Shown: in pieces, positions 48,656-59,490 of the stretch
Position numbering within the stretch: the stretch's first letter is position 1
How the letters are laid out: the number at the start of each line of letters is the position of its first letter
Source of the DNA: Zygnema cylindricum
Taxonomy: Eukaryota > Streptophyta > Zygnematophyceae > Zygnematales > Zygnemataceae
NCBI GenBank assembly: GCA_037447655.1
Contig: JBBHKE010001647.1
Coordinates: 1-64,000 of the forward strand
Reading direction: 5' to 3'
Length of the DNA stretch: 64,000 bases
The notes under the pieces: generated by a model
What the model was told of the DNA's origin: nothing
Database searches by the model: none
The model's input: only the letters and a program-made list of their open reading frames with translations
Position numbers and translations under genes: made by a program

Positions 48656-51600
48656 CTATTCACTAAATCCCACTGCGTCCCTACAATACTTTAGCTTTGG
48701 AGCTGGAAGAGCTTTAGTGAGCATATCAGCAACCATTTTGGCATCTGGCAAATAGCATAATTTAATCACTCTAGAGAACACTTTTTCTCTTACAAAGTGT
48801 AATCCTACATCTATGTGCTTGCTTTTGAAATGGTGACTTCGGTTAGAAGCAATGGCAATAGCAGCCTGGTTATCACACCAGATCACCTATTGACCAACCT
48901 GCATGTATCCCAATTCTTCTAACACGGATTTCACCCATAGGAGTTCTTTGAGGGCCAAGCTTGCTGCCATATATTCTGACTCCATCGTCGATTGTGCCGT
49001 GACCTTTTGAAGCTTGCTGCTCCAACAACAAGTCCCGTTCCCAATTTGCAGAACGAATCCCGTGGTGGATTTTCGACTTGGCATGTCGCCATAGCTTGCA
49101 TCACTCCATGTTTGCAGCTTCACTTCTCCTCCGCATAGTGTAAGTTTGAGGTCTTTGGTTCATGCCAAGTATCTTAAAACTCTTTTTGCTGCATCGAAGT
49201 CAGATTTCCTCGGATTCTCTAGACTTCTGCTCAGTACCGCAACTGCTGCAGCAATGTCAGGACGGGTACAGTTTATGAAATAAATTAGACTTCCCACTAT
49301 CTGTCTGTAAGGTATGATATCATAGGATTATCCTCCCCTGACTCAAGAATTTCACTGACAATAACTCTTGGTTCTGTTTCTTCCCCCTCTTACTTATGCC
49401 GAAACTCCATTGGTGTTGTACATCCTTTTGCCCCCCGCATTCCATACTCATCTAACATGTTTCCAATAGCCTCCTTTTGAGTCAGTTTTATTAATATATT
49501 TTTCCTGTCCCTCTCTACCTCAATACCCAAAATATATTTCGCCTCACCAAGGTCTTTCATCTCGAACCGTGATTTTAAATCATTATTGTAATTTATTTAT
49601 TTCAGCCATTGATTTGCAAACTAATAGTAGATCATCTACGTATACCGCTATATATACTATTCCATCCTCTCTTTTTAAAAAATAGACAGAGTGATCAGAG
49701 CTTATCCTTTTAAAACCTAGACTAATTAAGAATTGATCAAGTTTTAGATTCATTGGCTCGGGCCTGTTTTAGGCCATACAATGATTCTAGCAGTTTACAT
49801 ACTAAGTGTTCTTTTCCTGGATTTGCATACATTTCAGGCTGCTGCATGTAAATGGTCTCCTCTAGTTCTCCATGCAAAAGGTCGTCTTTACATCCATCTG
49901 ATGTATTTCCATATCTTCTATAGCAGCTAGAGATAGCAAAATCCTAACTGTCGGATATCTTACAACAAGAGAAAATGTTTCTTCAAAATCAATTCCTTCC
50001 TTTTTATTATAGCCTTTTGCCACAAGTCTAACCTTATATCGTTCAATGGTGTTATCTAGATTTAACTTCACCTTGAATACCCATTTGTTGCTGATCACTT
50101 TTCGGTTCGAAGGAAGGTCCACAAGCTCCCATGTCTGAGCTTCCATGATCGACTTCATTTCATCGTTTGCCGCCTCGATCCAGTAATTCCGTTCCGCTGA
50201 TGAGAAGGCTTCCCAGATGGTCACACGCTCCCCTGAGGCTGGGAGTAGGCGAATTGAGAACTTGTTTGCAGGCGGCTACAGGATCTTCTTACCCCCGGAA
50301 ATTTTGAGGCTGAAATTGTCGGATCGCGTGCAATGCGTTTGTTGCGTTGGTTGCGATCCCTAGGCAGTGACTGTTGTTGTTGCGTATCAAAATGAACTTG
50401 TTGAGGAACCTGATTATGTGCCGACTCCTGTGTTAACACTGGTGAATTTCGCATTTGTGGGGTAATATTATGGATGTTTTCTAAAATGACATATTCTTGT
50501 ACTTTTTGTTGCTTCTGTTGCTCTGTCATTTTAAATAAGTCTATCGAGTCTAGTTCATCTTTGACATCAATATTCCTTGCTACAATAATTTTCTGCCTCT
50601 CAAAAACAAAGACTTTATAACCTTTAGAGTGATAATCATATCCTAACAGAATGCCCGGCTATCCCTTAGAATCCATTTTCCATCTATCATTAGACGTATC
50701 CAAAATAAAACATTTACTTCCAAAGACTTTGAAATGACTGACATCCGGTTTGAGTGGTTTCTACCGATCTGGAACCTATCCTGTTTTTGATATAAGCTGC
50801 ACAATTTAATGCTTCAGCCCAAAAGTTCGGATCTAAGTCCTTATCCGCAAGCATGGACTTAGAGCTTTCCATGATAGTTCTATTTAGTCTCTTTGAGACC
50901 CCATTTTGTTCCGGAGAGTATGAGACAGTGAATTTGTGACTTATGTCTTCCTTGAGTAATAAGTTTTCAAACTCTTTTTACGCATATTCCCCGCCATTGT
51001 CCGATCTGAGCTCCAAAATTTGTAGACCGTGCAGTTTCTCCGCCCACGCTTTGTAGTGTTGAAAATGAGTGAAGACTTCACTTTTTTCCTTCATGAAGTA
51101 GACCTTAGTAAACCTCAAAAAATCATCTGTAAACGTAACCATATATTTCATCCCCCCGACACCATATATTTCATCCCCCCGACAGATGGTACCTTTGCTG
51201 GGCCAAAAACATCCGAATGAATAAGTTGCAACAGTTTAATAGATTTATGTTTAGACTCCTAAGGAAACAGTAATCTGTGGATTTTTCCTAGTGCACATCC
51301 ATCACACGTTTTAGGTGACTAGTTTGACAAAGTGACTCCTTCAATTTTACCAGCATTAACCATCATTTTTCATGCTATCATAATTCACATGGCCTAACCT
51401 TTTATGCCATAGCTCATCTGAGGATAATGCACCAGAATACAAAACATCATTTTTGTTATTATCGGGCATATCCATTCGATACATTTTGCTGGCATCTCTA
51501 ATTCCCGTAACTGCAATTTTCCCATTTTTGCTAGCAACCTGCCTGCCATGTTTCAGATTGACCTCAAACCCTTTACTTTCTACCAAAGAAGTTGAGAACA

Positions 51601-51810
51601 ATTTTTTCTTAAAGTCTAGGACATAGAGAACGTTATGAAGAGTTCTCTCAACAGCCTTGCCCCCTACATCAACTAGCAAGGAGACATCACCTATAGTCCG
51701 CGTTTGCACACTCATTCCACATGCATAATATATATTTTTCTCTGGTGTTGATTTCAAATTTTTGAAAACGGCCTTGTTCTAGCACATGTGGGTCGATGCT
51801 CCCGTGTCCA
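48656..51810 (-). pseudogene. D-right pol, broken
   Basis: Same domain order as D-left but more decayed in the middle. The RNase H end (48656-49123) is almost identical to D-left, including the TAG after QVGQ. The reverse transcriptase is fragmented (49862-50224 keeps NEMKSIMEAQTWELVDL-like and MEIHQMDVK sequence; stops and indels follow downstream). The integrase-RT linker is at 50221-50529. The integrase core is frameshifted and contains a 23-bp tandem duplication (about 51139-51184). The integrase zinc domain with ELWHKRLGHVNYDS (51356-51757) is again near-identical to D-left. It is a mosaic of two sequence types. Confidence 0.85.
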
Positions 51811-52824
51811 TTATCCATCCTTTGTCCTTAGCGCCCTCATCGCTGCCGCCATTGCAAGTAAATCATCATCCTTCTCGTTAGAGAGTGAGAGAGACTCGTC
51901 ATGATGAGATGAAGAAGCCGAGAATAGTGCATTTCTTCGTTGTGACGATCCCGTGAAGCCGTGATGAAACTGGCTCTGCTGCCAACCAGGCCTATGTAGA
52001 CCTGTTTCATTAGCCTTTTTAAGCTTAGGACAGAATTTGTATCCATGACTCTTTTCATTACAATATAAACAAGCATTGAAGGATTGTCTATTTCCTCTTT
52101 GATTAAACTGGCTAAACTGATTTTGATTCAGATTAAACTGATTTCTCTGCTGATTAAAATGACATTTTTTGTCAAATTTTGTGTTAAATGCCTCTACTTG
52201 TTTTTCACCATGAAGAATTTTAGAATCTGCCTCCTTTTCTAATATCAAATTAATAGCTAATTGTAGTGTCCAGTTAGCTTTATCTTTTTGTTTCAGCCTA
52301 TCAGACGCTGCTCTCATAGTATTAGGAAGACCCCTCATTGGCAAAGCAACATGTTGAATCTGAGGAAAAGATCCGCCTGCACAAGCATGAGAATCTATTA
52401 GTATTCGCAATTTGTTACAATATTCTGCCATTGTGCCACTCGTGTATTTGTAGTCCCAAATTTGTCCAGCCAAAAATAGCTCTTCCTGTACATTAGCCTT
52501 TTCGAAATCATCCTTGAGAGATTTCCAGATATCGATCGCCTTTTTCATTTTTATCTATGACATAGCCAATTCTTCTGAAATACAAAACTTCAAAATTGAC
52601 CGAGCTTACGAATTTTTCTTTGACCATGACGGATCTGGTTCCGCCAGTGAACCATCCAAAATATCCAAAAGATTAACATTTTCGAAGTGTGTTTCTACCA
52701 TATCCGCCCAATACGCGTATATTTCTCCCGAGAAAATAGGAATTCTTGATGACAGGCCCAAAACTTGTTGTTTTACAACCACTAGAGGAGGTTGAGCATC
52801 AGCAGTAGTAGTGGAAGTAGACAT
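51811..52824 (-). pseudogene. D-right gag, broken
   Basis: The start at 52822-52824 lies inside LTR 3. It has the same TAA and TAG in the N-terminal half as D-left. The rest is open for 245 codons (51811-52548): UBN2-type core, Gln/Asn-rich linker, CCHC knuckle CLYCNEKSHGYKFC, then HRPGWQQSQFHHG and an acidic Ser-rich tail. It ends at TAA 51811-51813, out of phase with the following protease motif IMDTGAST. D-left has the same phase break. Confidence 0.88.
52751..52765 (-). promoter_or_regulatory. Diverged primer-binding site of D-right
   Basis: AGTTTTGGGCCTGTC, identical to D-left, next to LTR 3. Confidence 0.5.
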
Positions 52825-53649
52825 GATCTCACTTACAGAAGCTAAACAAGAATCCTATTAAAACGCTGTTTTCTACAACTCACCAAATCTGATACAATGA
52901 ACCAAACTGTTTCACACTATATCCCAGTATAGAATATCACAAAGACTGACAACTCCCAAAGTTTTAGCTCAATTGATCTAACATACACTAAGATATGCAA
53001 CTCAGAAGTTTCCCAAAAACAGTTTGCACATTACACAGTCTGGAAGTTCTGATACTTAAAATGGTCAACGTCCTAAGTCTTATACTCTTCACTCAATTGT
53101 CCTACTACATAGTGCTGTAACGCCGATACAAGTGTTCCAAAACGATACATCCAAAAGAACTAAACTGCCACTAAGGTCTAAGTGCTCCTACTTACGCTAA
53201 GACTAATCTATCACTGTACACTCAATATGACTGAGAATCCTATACAGGTGATTTGATCAAATACTTGTCGACTAGCTAAGTGAATCTCGTCTGTTGACTT
53301 GATTCAGATCAACTGCAGTAAATCCCTAATTATATTCAAATATCCGCAGCTTCGTAGCAGCTGCGTTATCACATACACAAGTTAGCCGCAGCTACGTTTG
53401 TCCTGTTGCGTAGTCATGTACCAAAATATCCGCAGTTGCGTTTGACCCGTTGCGTCGCAGGCCGCGTTTGTCCGTACAGACCATATAAAAAATAACCGCA
53501 GCTGCGCTTGTTCCATCTGCGTCGCTGCTGCGTTGTCGGTACTATTCAAAAACCTGCAGTCTGATTCAAGTGACGACGCGTGTCCATATAGATCTATTTT
53601 TCCGCCGTCCTTTAAATTTGATGAGACTTAAAGCTTTTCAAAAACAACA
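52766..53649 (-). repeat. D array LTR 3 (right)
   Basis: 884 bp. On minus it starts TGTTGTTTTTGAAAAGC. It lacks a short GCGCAGTCC segment present in LTRs 1 and 2 and has several private changes in its right part. Right flank TGAAA. Confidence 0.92.
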
Positions 53650-53798
53650 TGAAATAGTGGGAACGTCAGCGGAAGCAGTGGTGACGTTTGAACGGGAAAA
53701 AAAAAAAAAAGGGAAATTTGAAGCTACGGAAAAGTACAGTTACATTTGACACGTTGCATACTTAACTATGGGTGCATGAAACTAAAATTTTGGGGGAG
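53650..53798 (+). other. 3' end of B internal region with polypurine tract
   Basis: Resumes the B sequence interrupted by D. ACGTCAGCGGAAGCAGTGGT matches 17112-17131 in the truncated copy. It contains a run of A and ends in the polypurine tract AAATTTTGGGGGAG (53785-53798) before the 3' LTR. Confidence 0.85.
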
Positions 53799-54992
53799 TG
53801 TTGTTTTGAAATGTTAGTTTTGTGCGTACACGACATTTTGTGCGCACGCGATGTTTGTGCTTAATTTATTAAATGAATTTATTGTGGAGGTTTGAATGGT
53901 TTCGTTGATCGGGTGAGTGAATATGCGGATAGATATTGTTTTGGGACGAATGAAATAGAAATTGAGTGGCGCCGAATGCTTAATTGAAATGAACGGCGGA
54001 TCGCGAAGCGATCCGATTTAAAATATTTGAAGGGTTTGAAAATGTACGATGGGCGTACGAAACATAATGCGATAGACATATTTATGAAAAGGACGCCACA
54101 AGTACGGAGCGTCTTATTCGGCAAGTGGACTTCAATGCACTTCGTGATGTCATAAAATATTTGATGACTTACTTGGATTTCGTTTGGATTTTGTGACCAC
54201 GCGGAATTGCGTTAATCACACAATGGTTATTTTGGAGGATCCAGATTCTTTGAAGAAATTCAAGGAATCTCGTTGAGTGATGTAGCGTGACTCAACATAC
54301 GATTTTTTGAGATTGTGTGTACGTGTAAATATTTGGTCGAACATTGTTTTGTCTTTTTGTGCATTAAGTATTAGTGTAAGTTTACTCACTTTGACATACC
54401 TTGAAGTATTCGGGTATACCAACATTAATAGAGGTAGCTGATAGAAAGCGTACGGCTGGTCTGCCTCCGTACATTCATCAGTAAGCTTTTGTATATACTT
54501 GTAGGACTTAGTCATTTTAGGACTTAGGAACTTTTTGGACCAAAAACTGTTTATGGTTATTTTCGGTAATTTTATCTAAGGATAGCTCTCAGACCTGTTG
54601 GCAGAATTATCTGAAATTATGTATGTGTGTTCCTCTTTATATTTTTAATATTCTCACAGAATAGCAGGCCTATTGTGTGCTTGGTCTGTGTTTTATTTCA
54701 TTGTGAAGTTAGTCTGTTTTATCAAAGTTCTGGCAGACTGTTTTTCTACAACTTTGACTAAATGATGTGATCACTCTGTTTATTATTTTTATCTAAAACT
54801 TTGTGAGGTTATTTTTTAGCCTATAAAATACATGTTTTTGTAGTTTCAGCTTGTTTTGAGTTTTCTGTAGATTTCTGTTTTTATCCAAAGTAGGCTGTTT
54901 TTGGGTATTCTATGGTGCTTCCGAGGGTAAATCCATGGCTGAAAATGGCTATGGACGGGTAAATCCATGGCTGAAAATGGCTATGGACAACA
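53799..54992 (+). repeat. 3' LTR of B
   Basis: 1194 bp against 1163 for the 5' LTR. The excess is a tandem duplication of a 32-bp segment (54927-54987) carrying GGGTAAATCCATGGCTG, i.e. the gag start. Ends CAACA, then target duplication AACAA. Hairpin at 53997-54015. Confidence 0.92.
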
Positions 54993-56488
54993 AACAATTC
55001 CTGTTATCGCAAACTGTTTGTGAAAGTTAGGTAACAATTCCTGTTATCGCTAACTGTTTGTGTAATTCAGGTAACAAATCTTGTTATACGTAATAGTTTG
55101 TGTAAGTTAGATAACAATTCATGTTAGTTTCAACAGTTTTTGTAAGTTAGGTAACCATTCTAGTTAGCCTTAACAGTTTGTGTAAGTTAGACAACAATTC
55201 CTGTTAGCGCTAACTTTTATTCTGTAATTTATGTATCAATTCCTATAAGCGCTAACTGTTTCTGTAATTTAGAATACAATTCCTGTTATCCGTAACAGTT
55301 TGTGTGAGTTAGGTAACACTTCTTATTATTGCTAACACTTTGTGTAATTTAGGTAACAATTCCGGTTATCGCTAACTCTTTGTGTAATTTAGATTTCAAT
55401 TCCTCTTTTCGCTAACAATTTGTGAAATTTAGGTAACAATTGTTGTTGGCGCTTACTGTTTTTGTATTTTAGGTAACAATTCTTTTATCGCTTACTTTTT
55501 GTGTAATTTAGGTAACAATTCTTGTTATCGCTAACAGTATGTGTAATTTAGGTAACAACTCTTGTTATCGCTAATAGTTTGTGTAAGTTACGAAACAGTT
55601 CCTATTATCGCTAATTGTTTGCGAAAGTTAGGTAACCATTCTTGTTAGCGCTAACAGTTTGTGTAAGTTAGATAACAATTCTTGTTAGCGTTAACTGTTT
55701 ATGTAATTTTGGTAACATTTTTTGTTATCGCTAACTGTTTGTGTAATTTAGGTAACAGTTCTTGTTATCGCTAAAAATTTGTGTAATTTTGATAACAATT
55801 CATGTTATCGCTAACTGTTCCTGTAATATAGGTAACAATTCTTATTATCGCTAACAGTTTGTGTAATTAAGGTTACAATTTTTGGTATCGCTAACTATTT
55901 GTGTAGTTTAGATAACATCTCTTATTATTGCTAACAGTTTGTGTAATGTAAATATCTATTCCTATTAGCGCTAAAAGTTTGTATAATTTAGATATTAATT
56001 CCTGTTATCACTAACTGCTTTTGTAATTTAGGTAACAATTTTTGTTACCGCAAATTGTTTGCGTAATTTAGGTAATAATTCTTGTTATCGCTAATAGATT
56101 GTGTAATTTAGGTAAAAATTATTGTTTTTGCTAACTATTTGTATAATTTAGATATCAATTTCTATAAGCGCTAATTGTTTGTGTAATTTAGATAACAATT
56201 CCTGTTATTGCTAACAGTTTATGTAAGTTAGATACAATTCCTATTAGCGCTAACTCTTTGTGTAATTTAGATAACAAATCTTGTTATCGATAACAATTTG
56301 TGTAATATAGGTAACAATCCATATTAGCGCTAACAATTTTTATAATTTAGGTAACAATTCTTGTTATCGCTAAAAATTTTTGTTAGTTAGGTTACAATTC
56401 ATGTTAGCGCTAACAGTTTGTGTAAGATAGGAAACAATTCTTCTTATCGCTAACTGTTTGTCTAACTTAGGTAACCACTCTTGTTAGC
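54993..56488 (+). repeat. 40-bp satellite array, block 8
   Basis: About 37 plus-strand units, starting with the right AACAA duplication of B. It mixes GTTATCGCTAAC and GTTAGCGCTAAC types. No gene seen. Confidence 0.95.
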
Positions 56489-57178
56489 GCTTATTGAAAA
56501 GTATGTTTTATTAAGTCTTAAGAATTTGAGTCCAGTACTTAGAATATTTTTGGACCACCAACTATTCAATATTAGCTATATTTAGTGTTGATTTTTAGTA
56601 TCTTCATGAATAGTTATCTTTACGGAAATTAGTGTGTACGGGCGCCTATGAATGTATACGTGAAACATATCTCTCGGATTTGTAGGGTCTAGATATTTTT
56701 ACTAGACAATTTTGGTCTAAGTACTTAGATTTTTGTCAGTCGATATTTAGGTGAACCCAGTACATAGGTTTAGATGTTTTCTAGATATTTTAGATGTTTT
56801 CTAGATCTTTTGAATATTTAGTTCAATTAGGATTGATTAATTCAACACAGCATAGACATTCTACACAAGAGTTGAGGCAATGAGAGCATTGAGTGGAGTT
56901 TAAGGTGTTTTATGCTCTATTGTCTTTGATTTGCTTGTTGTACATGTTTGTTTGGTTGAAATACCTCTTTCGTTTGGAGTAACATATCTTACACAATAGA
57001 TCTAGTTTTCTAGACAGTTCTCTTTTGGTTTGCTTCCGCTAACATGTCTGATAATGGCTCAACTCCTATTGCAAGTGCTCCAATTAGCCCTAGTGCTCCA
57101 CTTGCTCCTGCTGGGGCAAGTGTGACTCCTAGTGGGAGTGGATCACAGCCGAGTCTAAATGCCCATGACTTTCAACAG
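56489..57178 (+). repeat. 5' LTR of copia element C (contains the gag start)
   Basis: About 690 bp from ATTGAAAAGTATG (probably a mutated TGTTGAAAAG start; the left edge is uncertain by a few bases) to CTTTCAACA. It contains a tandem GATGTTTTCTAGAT repeat near 56777-56815. The gag ATG at 57044-57046 lies 135 nt before its end. Confidence 0.75.
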
Positions 57179-58690
57179 GTTATGGGCCCACCGCCGAAAT
57201 TGCCTATTTTTGACGGAACTGACTTCTTATATTGGGAAGATATGTTGTGCTCATATTTCGAGGAGAGGGACTAGTCACCCATTGTCGAAGGAAAAGCAGA
57301 TGTGACTGTGCCGGATTGGAGAAAGAAAAATCTCCATTGCCTCAACCTCTTGAAGCAGTATATGACAAAAAATTTGGTAATGTCGTAACTTGAGTTGTAG
57401 AAAGCCTCTAAAGATTGGTTTAGTGTACATGCTATGTATGTTCAGCTAGATGTTACCGTCCAGACTAACATAGCCACTCAGATATTTGAATTTAAGTATT
57501 CTAGAGGTAGTATGTCAGATCATTTTCATGCTATGAAAAGGTTGTTTCTTTAGGGTACTAGTGCAGGTGGGGACCTTTCACCACATCAGCAAGCTATGTT
57601 GTTGATGAGAACTTTGCCCGATAAATATAAGGGAGCCATGGATAGGCTAAGGGCTATTCCACAACCTCAATGGAACATAGCATTAGCAATTTAACTTATT
57701 TTGAGTGAAGAAGCTAACCAGATGTCACAAAGAGGTAGTAGTAAGTTTGTTTTGGCTCTAGCTAACCAGTTTTTGGATTCTAAGATCGGTAGTAGCAGTG
57801 GCAAAGGTAGTGGTCCTAGAAGGGCACCTTTGACTTGCTATTATTGTGATGAAAAAGGGCATGTGTTCAGAATGTGTAATGCATACAAAAGAGCGAAAGA
57901 CACAAGAAATTTTCGGTCTGGATGGGACGAAAGCCGGGTTCCTTCTCAATCAAGTGGTTGCCCAATTGCTCTCTTCAACGAACTTAAGGAGGAGGACGTG
58001 AGCAACTTTCTCGACAACACTGAAAATAACTACTTTACGATGGCACAAGCAACAGAAGGCATGGAGGAAGACGAATGGATTATGGACTCTGGCCCATCTA
58101 CCCACATGTGTCGCAATCGCCATCTATTTGAGAGTATTCAATCTATTTCACCCATCAAAATTTATTTTAGTGATGATACGTTTGTTGAGTCGAAAGCAAA
58201 GGGGAAGGTGTCAGTTATGTTGAATGTAGATGGAAAACCTGTGAAAAGGGTCTTGGAAGATGTGTTGCATGACCCATCTTTTAAAAGAAACTGTTTCTCT
58301 ACGTTAGTGGTAGAAAAGAAAGGTTTTAAAACTACATCTGAGAATGGGAAGAAAATAGTGAGTAAGAATGGGAAAATAGCTGCAGAGGGTTTTGCTGGAG
58401 GAAACAATTTGTATCGGTTGAGACTTGCAAATGATAATGACAATGATGTTATGTACTCAAGTGTAATCAGTGATTGTGATTTATGGCATAAACGTTTAGG
58501 ACATGTGAATTATAATAGATTCGAAAAGATGGTAAATCAGAAAATGGTGGAAGGTGTAAAAATTAGTAAAAAACTAGCATCAAATGTATGTGATGGTTGT
58601 GCAATAGGAAAAAATCATAAGTTGCCTTTTCCTTCACAAACTAATCATAGAAGTAGTAGGGTGTTGGTTTCAAAGCTTTATCCTCAGTAG
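57044..58690 (+). pseudogene. Element C gag-protease-integrase N-terminus, truncated
   Basis: One continuous phase from an ATG inside the LTR. The N-terminus is rich in Pro, Ser and Ala. QQVMGPPPKLP is encoded across the LTR end and primer-binding site, then the UBN2-type core (FDGTDFLYWEDMLCSYFEERD). Five stops break it (57272, 57386, 57398, 57551 and 57692). The frame is then open: CCHC knuckle CYYCDEKGHVFRMC, NFRSGWDESRVP, protease motif IMDSGPST (Pro in place of the usual Ala), and the integrase zinc domain LWHKRLGHVNYNRF and CDGCAIGKNHKLPF. It ends at TAG 58688-58690 before any integrase core. There is no gag/pol stop here, unlike family A. Confidence 0.9.
57179..57193 (+). promoter_or_regulatory. 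Primer-binding site of C (half-tRNA initiator-Met)
   Basis: GGTTATGGGCCCACC, the same 15 nt as in family A, directly after the LTR end and in phase with gag. Confidence 0.85.
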
Positions 58691-59014
58691 ATAAAGCTGT
58701 GATGGGAGGTTTATAACTTAGAATATTTTTTGGTCCTTCAAGTTGTAATACTTACCTTGTATAGTGTGACAGTAGATGAGTAACTCTGAGTGTAGCGTAC
58801 GGTCTGATAAACACGCGTAATTGATGTATTTTTTAGGTCTGTATTGGAAAAATAAATAGAGTAAGGTAGCAAAGGCAGCGTGCTTCTTGCTCAAACTCTC
58901 CAGTCCCCATACTTGTTGCAATCATTGAAGACCGGAGAGAGAGCTAGAGCCATGGCAATCTATAGTGTCCAAGGAGACAGAGAATAGGCTAATACTTAGT
59001 TTGTACCAAAAAGA

Positions 59015-59095
59015 GGTTGCCGAATCAAGGATTTGATCCTCGTACCTACAAGCCTTATACATACTTAGTAGCCGTTAGCTTTAGCCAATATACCA
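59015..59095 (-). other. tRNA-like module 1 in chimeric LTR
   Basis: On minus it has TTGGCTAAAGCTAACGGCTA (A-box-like) and GGATCAAATCC (B-box-like). The first part closely matches GGTTAGAGCTAACGGCTACG in the A LTR modules. Confidence 0.5.
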
Positions 59096-59190
59096 ATTCA
59101 ACAATGAGACGAAATGGGCACAATAGGTATTTAAATGCGTTCAGTTAGAGAATTGCCAGAAAAACTGACAAATAACTAAAAATTTCTCTT

Positions 59191-59258
59191 GACCAGATTT
59201 GAACATAGGTCTATGAAGAATTTTGGTAGTCAAACGCTTTATCCTTTAAGGCGCTACG
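59191..59258 (-). other. tRNA-like module 2 in chimeric LTR
   Basis: On minus, TAGCGCCTTAAAGGATAAAG resembles a D arm and ATGTTCAAATCTGG a T arm. Spacing is right for a tRNA of about 68-70 nt, but stems are imperfect. It lies about 95 bp from module 1. Confidence 0.45.
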
Positions 59259-59490
59259 AAACGTTACACTTGACGGGTTTCATAAATATATAAACATTAC
59301 CGCAACAGCTAAATAACAGCAGACTAACCAAAAAGAGCAATTCATGCATGTAAGCGAATCTGAACCGTGTAAAATATGTTTTGATCGGACGGCCGGCATT
59401 ATAGCCGCCACGCGAAGTGAGCTTTTGGCGGCATACCGAGCTAGCGTCACGCGGTGCCATGTGGCGCCACATTATTTGATACCGGAGAAA

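Larger units (their letters stand above)
47601..53649 (-). mobile_element. Copia element D-right (shares its 3' LTR with D-left)
   Basis: 5' LTR 52766-53649, internal 48494-52765, 3' LTR 47601-48493. The internal region is near-identical to D-left at both ends (48494-49130 and 51360-52765). It is clearly diverged between about 49131 and 51358. Confidence 0.9.
39846..54992 (+). mobile_element. Family B gag-only (TR-GAG-like) retrotransposon, nested host
   Basis: 5' LTR 39846-41008, primer-binding site 41009-41022, gag 40983-41972, an unassigned region, polypurine tract 53785-53798, 3' LTR 53799-54992. Perfect target duplications AACAA lie at 39841-39845 and 54993-54997. A D array (42431-53649) is inserted 3' of gag. 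Once it is subtracted, the element is about 3.9 kb and encodes gag but no protease, integrase or polymerase. Because the truncated copy at 16280 has the same gag-to-polypurine layout, it was presumably mobilised in trans by an autonomous relative. Confidence 0.9.
58691..59490 (+). mobile_element. Chimeric LTR remnant downstream of C
   Basis: Begins with a polypurine-like GATGGGAGG and TTAGAATATTTTTTGGTCC, which resembles the C LTR near 56530. It then passes into sequence related to the LTR at 63240 (ATGTATTTTTTAGGTCTG, GAGAGAGCTAGAGCCATGGC, GATCGGACGGCC). It carries two antisense tRNA-like modules. The terminal repeats are not recoverable, so this is a rearranged or truncated LTR. Confidence 0.6.

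Noticed and set aside
42431-53649. Two independent D insertions side by side
   Set aside because: They share the middle LTR with no target duplication between them, share disabling lesions, and the middle LTR is a hybrid of the outer ones. Unequal recombination explains it better.
57758-58443. Minus-strand frames opposite the C gag-protease region
   Set aside because: Shadows of the plus-strand frame, which carries the zinc knuckle, DSG and HHCC motifs.
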